Below, in pieces: positions 7,941 through 11,788 of a stretch of DNA of 11,788 nucleotides. Position numbers and translations under genes: made by a program. Source of the stretch: Ophiosphaerella korrae (Eukaryota; Ascomycota; Dothideomycetes; Pleosporales; Phaeosphaeriaceae); NCBI GenBank assembly GCA_028456385.1, contig JALNQF010000886.1:1-11788 (forward strand), in the 5' to 3' direction. How positions within the stretch are numbered: the stretch's first letter is position 1; each line of letters begins with the position of its first letter. The notes beneath the pieces were generated by a model. It ran no database searches and was not told the origin of the DNA. It saw only the letters and a list, made by a program, of their open reading frames with translations.

Positions 7941-8167
7941 AGAAGTAAAGCCTATAAAAAAGATAAAGAAATATAGTTAAAGATAACTAAAAGTAAAAAA
8001 GAAGTACTAAAATTATAAGCTAAACCTTAGAAAAAAGTAGCTAAGAGTAAAAAATTATAATACGTAATACTCTACTAGACCTTTTACTATAAAGATAACT
8101 ACTATATATATCTTTTTAGTAAGTAAAGAGTAAGATAGTTCTTATAAAAGAATAGAGTAACTATAAT

Positions 8168-8177
8168 AAAAAAAAAA
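8168..8177 (+). other. A10 run between gag and pol
   Basis: Ten A residues where the minus copy has AAAAGAAA in the same context, a net gain of 2 bases here. It moves the downstream pol (codons at 2 modulo 3) out of frame with gag (0 modulo 3). In the minus copy gag and pol share one frame, so this run is best read as a damaging slippage event in the plus copy. Confidence 0.75.
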
Positions 8178-9127
8178 GAATAAAAGTATAGCTAAAAGAA
8201 ATAGCTTATATAATAGACTTACTAATAGAAGATTTAGAAAAGGAAAACTCCTAAATACTATTAATTTAGGCTAAAAGACTAGTACTAGATAGAGAGACTA
8301 CTATAGCTTCTTCTAAAGAACTATAAAAAAGTAAGAAAAAAGTTAGTATAAAAGGTATAAAGTATACCTAGCTAGATATATATAGCTATAATAGCTATAT
8401 AATAATAGATATAGAAGAATAAAATAAATAATAGAAATTTATTTAGAAATACTTACTAGTTATAAGTATAGAAGAAGTATATAAAGACTAGAAAGAACGT
8501 AACTCTAAAGAAATAAAGTTTATACTATTTTAAAAATAAATAAAGTAATATATAGTTATAGTAAGAAGAATACCTATATAAAGAGAATAGTAGTTTTTTA
8601 TAAAAAGGACGAAATAGATTAATAAAGCCTATATACTAAGAATACTAATAGTATACTATATCCTAATAGAAAAGATACTTAAGAAAGATAAGTACTAAAA
8701 AGGAGATAATAAAATAATAAATCTAGAATACTTAGTATACTTTAAAGTATTATAGATATTATATCTAGATAAGAATTATATTATATATAGGAACCCTAAA
8801 GTAAATAACTATATATAGCTAATATAAAGAAAAGGCTATAATTATATAAGAGTAATTCTAGTAGAAGATATCTAAGGATAGGAAATAGTATTAGAGGAAA
8901 GATACGTAGTAATAAGGCCTAGACTAAAACTATCTAAAAAATACGTCTAAAGAAGACTATAGTATAAATATACGTATAATAAATACCTAAAATATAAAGA
9001 ATATAAGCTTAAAGTAAGCCTATAGCCTTAAAAAGATAGATAGTTTATAAAACTACTTAAGTAAAAAAGGCTAGAAAGTATAAGAGGCTTATATATTATA
9101 AAAATAGGTATATACTAAAAAATAAAA

Positions 9128-9181
9128 GTATAATTAATAATTAATAGTAGAGCTATAAAGAACTTTATATTAAAAAGGTTT
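9128..9181 (+). other. gypsy retropepsin active-site region
   Basis: Codons read LIINSRAIKNFI, matching the gypsy protease signature L-I-D-S-G-A-T-x-N-F-I with Asp to Asn (9143-9145), Gly to Arg (9149-9151) and Thr to Ile. It lies about 1.2 kb after the gag knuckles, an unusually long gap filled by a linker with no domain I can name. Confidence 0.85.
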
Positions 9182-9639
9182 ATAAAAATATAAGGAATAC
9201 GTTATATAATAAAGAAATACCCTTAATAACTAAGTATAATTAAAGGAAAGCTATTCTAAGAACTTATTAGGTTTAAAATAGTTCTCTCTATATTAGAACT
9301 AGAAGGGAAAATAATTAAAAATATAGTTATAGATATAATAACAATTAATAACAAATAAGATCTAATTCTAGAAATACTATAGTTATAGATAACTAACCTA
9401 TATATTAATTAAAGAATAAGAAAAATTAACTACTATAAAATAGGTATATTAAAAGCTAATATAAATACTTATAAAGGAGAGTTCCTTAAAGAATATAAGA
9501 AATAGGAAAAATAGCTTATAGAACCTAAAGACTATCTTCTAGAATATTAGCTATAGGATTTAGTAATAAACCTAGAAAAAGGAAAGGATATAAGATAGAG
9601 CCTAGTTTATAGAAAAACTAAAAATGAATCTAAAATTAA

Positions 9640-10200
9640 ATAAGTATTTATTAAAAATATAATAAGAAAAGGATAGATATAAGAATCTAAATCCTTAGTA
9701 GTATATAGACTTATATTTATAGATAAGAAAAGAATAGATAATAAAAGACTTTACGTAGATTTTAAGAAAACTAACGTAATTATAAATAAGAACTAATACC
9801 TACTACTATAAATAGATAAAATACAAGATAAGCTATAAAAAGTAAAAATCTTTATAAAACTAGATATCTAAAACGCCTACTACTAAATTAGAATTAAAAA
9901 AAGAGATAAATAGAAAATAGCGTTTAGAATATAATATAAACTATATAAATATTTAGTTATACTTTTTAGATTAATAAATATACTAGTAGTATTTTAGGAA
10001 AGAATTAATATAGTACTAAAAGAGTACTTAGATATATTTATATTTATATATCTAGATAATATCTTTATATTCTTAGAAATAGAAGAAGAATATATATAAT
10101 ACGTATATAAAGTACTAGAAAAACTAGTAAAAAGTAAACTATTTCTTAAAATAAGAAAATACAAATTCTATATAAAAGAAATAGATTTCTTTAGATTTAT
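9640..10200 (+). other. gypsy reverse transcriptase domain
   Basis: Conserved blocks are visible in one frame. YVDFKKTNVI (from 9752) corresponds to 'CVDYRKLNxI'. YLLL at about 9794 corresponds to 'YPLP'. IKLDI-NAYY (9854-9883) corresponds to 'TKLDLRxAYH'. KIAFRI corresponds to 'KTAFRT'. LFRLINILVVF (from 9962) corresponds to 'PFGLTNAPATF'. IYLDNIFIF (10046-10072) corresponds to 'AYLDDILIF'. The second catalytic Asp of YLDD is Asn (GAT to AAT at 10058-10060) and Gly of PFGL is Arg. The first catalytic Asp (in KLD) and the first Asp of YLDD remain. Catalytically dead as read. Confidence 0.92.
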
Positions 10201-10479
10201 TATAAAACTAAGAAAAATAAAAATTAACCTAGAAAAAATTAAGTTAATTAATAAATAGCTAATACTAAAGAACTTAAAAGAGGTATAATAATTTTATAGG
10301 TTAGTAAACTTTTATAAAAAGTTAATAGTAAGATAGTCTAAAGATATAGAACTAATAACTAAACTTATAAAGAAAGATACACTATTTAAGTAGATAAAAG
10401 AATATAATAAAGTATTTAATAAGATTAAAAGAAAGTTTATAAAGAACCTACTTATTAGAATATATAACCTAGACTAACT

Positions 10480-10858
10480 AGTAATAGTAAAAATAGATAT
10501 ATCTAACTTAGCTTATAGAATAGTACTAATATAAGAAGACCTAAGAACTAAATAAGAATATTTAGTTAAATACTTTTCTAAGAAAATAAAGCTAGTAGAG
10601 CTTAACTACTTAATCTATAACAAAGAGATACTAGTAATCTATAAAGTATTTAAATAATAGAGAGTATACCTATAAAAAGTAAAGTACTAAATAAAGGTCT
10701 ATATAGACTATAAGAATCTTATAAGATTTATAATAAATAAGGACTTATTATAACGGTATATAAGATAGTAGGAATACTTATTAATATTTAATATTAAAAT
10801 TATATATACTAAAAGTAAAGATAACTAATTTATAGATACTTTTAGTAAAAGACTAGAC
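10480..10858 (+). other. gypsy RNase H domain
   Basis: Blocks in the pol frame: VIVKIDISNLAYRIVL (first Asp at 10496-10498 kept, matching 'VxTDASDxAxGxVL'), then YFSKKIKLVELNYLIYNKEILVI (matching 'FSRKMxPAELNYxIxDKELLAI'), and NIKIIYTKSKDN to DTFSKRLD (10790-10858, matching 'YxxGKxNxxADAFSRRPD'). Changes are RIP-type (Gly to Ser, Ala to Thr). It is distinct from the family-B RNase H fragments flanking the element. Confidence 0.88.
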
Positions 10859-11115
10859 TTATAAAAAGAAGTAAATATAACTAGTATAGTTCTAGTTAAG
10901 AATAAAGAAAGATATTTAGTTCTAAATATACTTAAAATAGCTATAATACTTAAAAAAAAGAGTAGTAAGCTAGATAAATAGATTTAGAAAATAATACAAG
11001 AAAGAGTTTATTACGCTAGGACCTAGATAGTATAAGAAGTAATAAAGAACTAGAAATTAATAAAGAAATAAGACTAATAACTTTAGCTTTAGTGTAGAAG
11101 AATAAAAGGTTACTT

Positions 11116-11129
11116 AAAAGAGAGAATAG
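11116..11129 (+). other. candidate polypurine tract
   Basis: AAAAGAGAGAATAG abuts the 3' LTR. A purine run at this place primes plus-strand synthesis in LTR elements. It contains one T, and RIP may have altered it. Confidence 0.6.
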
Positions 11130-11588
11130 TATTATAATAGTAATAAGAGGAATTAAGATAGAACTAATTAGCTTAAGCTTAGCTACTAATAAAGTATAAG
11201 ATAAGTAGGGTAATAACTTATAAGGTAATAAGATTAATTAGAAAACTAACTATAATAAAGATACGTAATAAATTTATAAATTCGCGATCTTAGTAAATAT
11301 AAAGTTATAAAGTTATTAGGTAATAAATTTATAAATTTATAATCTTAGTAAAAACAAAGTAATAAAGCTACTAAGATAATATTACTATATAGTTAGTAAT
11401 AATATATATTATTAGGATAGTATTAGTAATTTAATTCTTTAACTATAGAACGCTAATATAAGATAATTATAAGATATCTTCTATTATTTATAGTTATTAT
11501 AGATTATAATATAAGCTTTTATTATTACTTTATAATCTACTAATAATATAGAGGTTATTAAGAAGTCGACTCTAGTAACCCTATTATA
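11130..11588 (+). repeat. 459-bp 3' LTR of plus-strand family-A element
   Basis: Aligns end to end without gaps to 6398-6856. About 36 differences by eye, nearly all C/T or A/G. Contains the same tandem pair of 55-bp units (11266-11320 and 11321-11375). Confidence 0.93.
11266..11375 (+). repeat. two tandem 55-bp units inside 3' LTR
   Basis: The first unit keeps TTCGCGATC and the second has TTTATAATC. This is the reverse of the pattern in the 5' LTR of the same element, consistent with independent mutation of each unit. Confidence 0.82.
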
Positions 11589-11593
11589 GATTT
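11589..11593. repeat. target site duplication GATTT, right copy
   Basis: Immediately follows the 3' LTR and pairs with 6393-6397. Confidence 0.85.
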
Positions 11594-11788
11594 ATACTTA
11601 TATTTCCTAGAATTCTAGTTATACTCTAAAAGTAACTATACTCCTAATTTATAGTATATTATATTCTAATAGCTTTTTAGGTTTTCTTACTAAAGTACTA
11701 CGCTTTAACCTTTTTTACTTCTATTAACTAATATAATAATTAGTTTAATAAGCTTACTATAGTTTATAGAGACTAATACTAGTATACT
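11594..11788 (-). pseudogene. family-B gypsy pol fragment, upstream half of the split RNase H
   Basis: Reading the minus strand from 11788 to 11589 and continuing at 6392 (dropping one GATTT copy) keeps one frame across the junction: GV, LLLEYN, NSRKYKYK, then SILLVLKKFYL and on to IYRVYFIVE. This follows the conserved RNase H order 'G-x-x-L ... S-R-x-x-x-x-x-K-x-E-L-x-x-x-x-x-A-L-x-x-F-R-x-[WY]-L' followed by the VETDA segment. It shows that 11594-11788 and 5759-6392 were one gene before the plus-strand element landed in it. The gene continues past the right edge, where RT would be expected. Confidence 0.75.

Larger units (their letters stand above)
6894..8167 (+). pseudogene. family-A gypsy gag
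   Basis: Codons starting at multiples of three run from about 6894 (SLANIIVESITK near 6903) through two zinc knuckles at 7830-7871 and 7899-7940 to an A-rich run at 8168. The 930 bases from the first recognisable gag codons to knuckle 1 are in frame. Many TAA/TAG codons interrupt it where Gln/Trp is expected. There is no ATG, so the true start is unknown. Gag would form the particle and bind the RNA. Relative to the minus copy it has an extra 32 bp (7546-7577) and an in-frame extra 6 bp near 7950-7970. Beyond 8178 the coding frame is different, so gag and pol are out of frame in this copy. Confidence 0.85.
8178..11129 (+). pseudogene. family-A gypsy pol: protease, RT, RNase H; integrase missing
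   Basis: Codons at positions equal to 2 modulo 3 can be followed from about 8260 to the 3' LTR without a frame change. Order: a long N-terminal linker (8178-9120, no named domain, with segments such as SIEEVYKD and LVEDI), protease motif at 9128-9181, RT at about 9640-10200, RNase H at about 10480-10858. Stops are frequent, nearly all TAA/TAG where Gln/Trp belongs. Key residues are lost in protease (Asp to Asn) and RT (second Asp of YLDD to Asn). After RNase H ends in FSKRLD only about 90 codons remain, with no HHCC or DDE integrase motifs. The enzyme set could copy RNA but not integrate it unaided, even before the point mutations. Confidence 0.88.
6398..11588 (+). mobile_element. family-A Ty3/gypsy element, LTR to LTR, RIP-degraded, no integrase
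   Basis: A 5191-bp element with two gap-free 459-bp LTRs, a GATTT target duplication and the internal order gag (two CCHC knuckles), protease, RT, RNase H. RT before any integrase position and the family-specific motifs identify Ty3/gypsy. Only about 271 bp separate the end of RNase H (10858) from the 3' LTR, too little for an integrase of roughly 1.2 kb. The LTR pair differs at about 36 of 459 positions by eye, nearly all transitions. Because RIP creates such differences, this does not measure age. The element sits inside a family-B pol gene of opposite orientation. Confidence 0.92.

Noticed and set aside
8168..8177. A10 run as a programmed -1 frameshift slippery site between gag and pol
   Set aside because: The other copy of the same family lacks the run and has gag and pol in one frame.
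1..11788. CRISPR array, tRNA or rRNA genes, bacterial operon
   Set aside because: No spaced identical repeats, no conserved tRNA or rRNA segments and no open frames of gene length; the content is fungal retrotransposon remnants.

Overview
The window looks like a piece of an AT-rich, gene-free block in a filamentous ascomycete (Pezizomycotina) genome. It is a graveyard of nested LTR retrotransposons wrecked by repeat-induced point mutation (RIP). The dinucleotides CA and TG are almost absent: positions 7021-7620 contain neither, and a by-eye scan of the whole window finds only about 25. TA is everywhere, every long frame is riddled with TAA/TAG, and I found one ATG on each strand. This is the mark of CpA-to-TpA mutation on both strands. 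I see no intact gene, tRNA, rRNA or CRISPR array. The species cannot be named from this sequence.

Layout, left to right. (1) 1-3328: a Ty1/copia element on the minus strand, running off the left edge. From right to left it has a probable 5' LTR and leader, gag, aspartic protease, the LWHxRxGH-type zinc region, integrase core and the post-integrase GY motif. Reverse transcriptase would lie beyond position 1. (2) 3329-5411: the 5' part of a Ty3/gypsy element ('family A') on the minus strand, with a 459-bp LTR at 4953-5411, then gag with two CCHC knuckles. It is interrupted at 3328/3329 by the copia element. (3) 5412-5758: AT-rich spacer with a hairpin, then the 3' part of a family-A-like LTR in plus orientation. 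(4) 5759-6392 and 11594-11788: two halves of a different gypsy pol gene ('family B', minus strand, RNase H region). (5) 6398-11588: a family-A element on the plus strand with two 459-bp LTRs and the 5-bp target duplication GATTT. It is inserted in the family-B RNase H gene and carries gag, protease, RT and RNase H, but no integrase.

Order of events inferred from nesting: family B is older than the plus-strand family-A copy, and the minus-strand family-A copy is older than the copia element. Reading frames can be followed through the stops by reading TAA/TAG as former Gln/Trp codons and Tyr as former Cys/His. This identifies the domains and shows which catalytic residues were lost. I found no evidence of a new biological system. 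What is worth attention is how legible the RIP damage and nesting history are: exact junctions, two copies of one family damaged independently, an element lacking integrase, and small indels that break frames.
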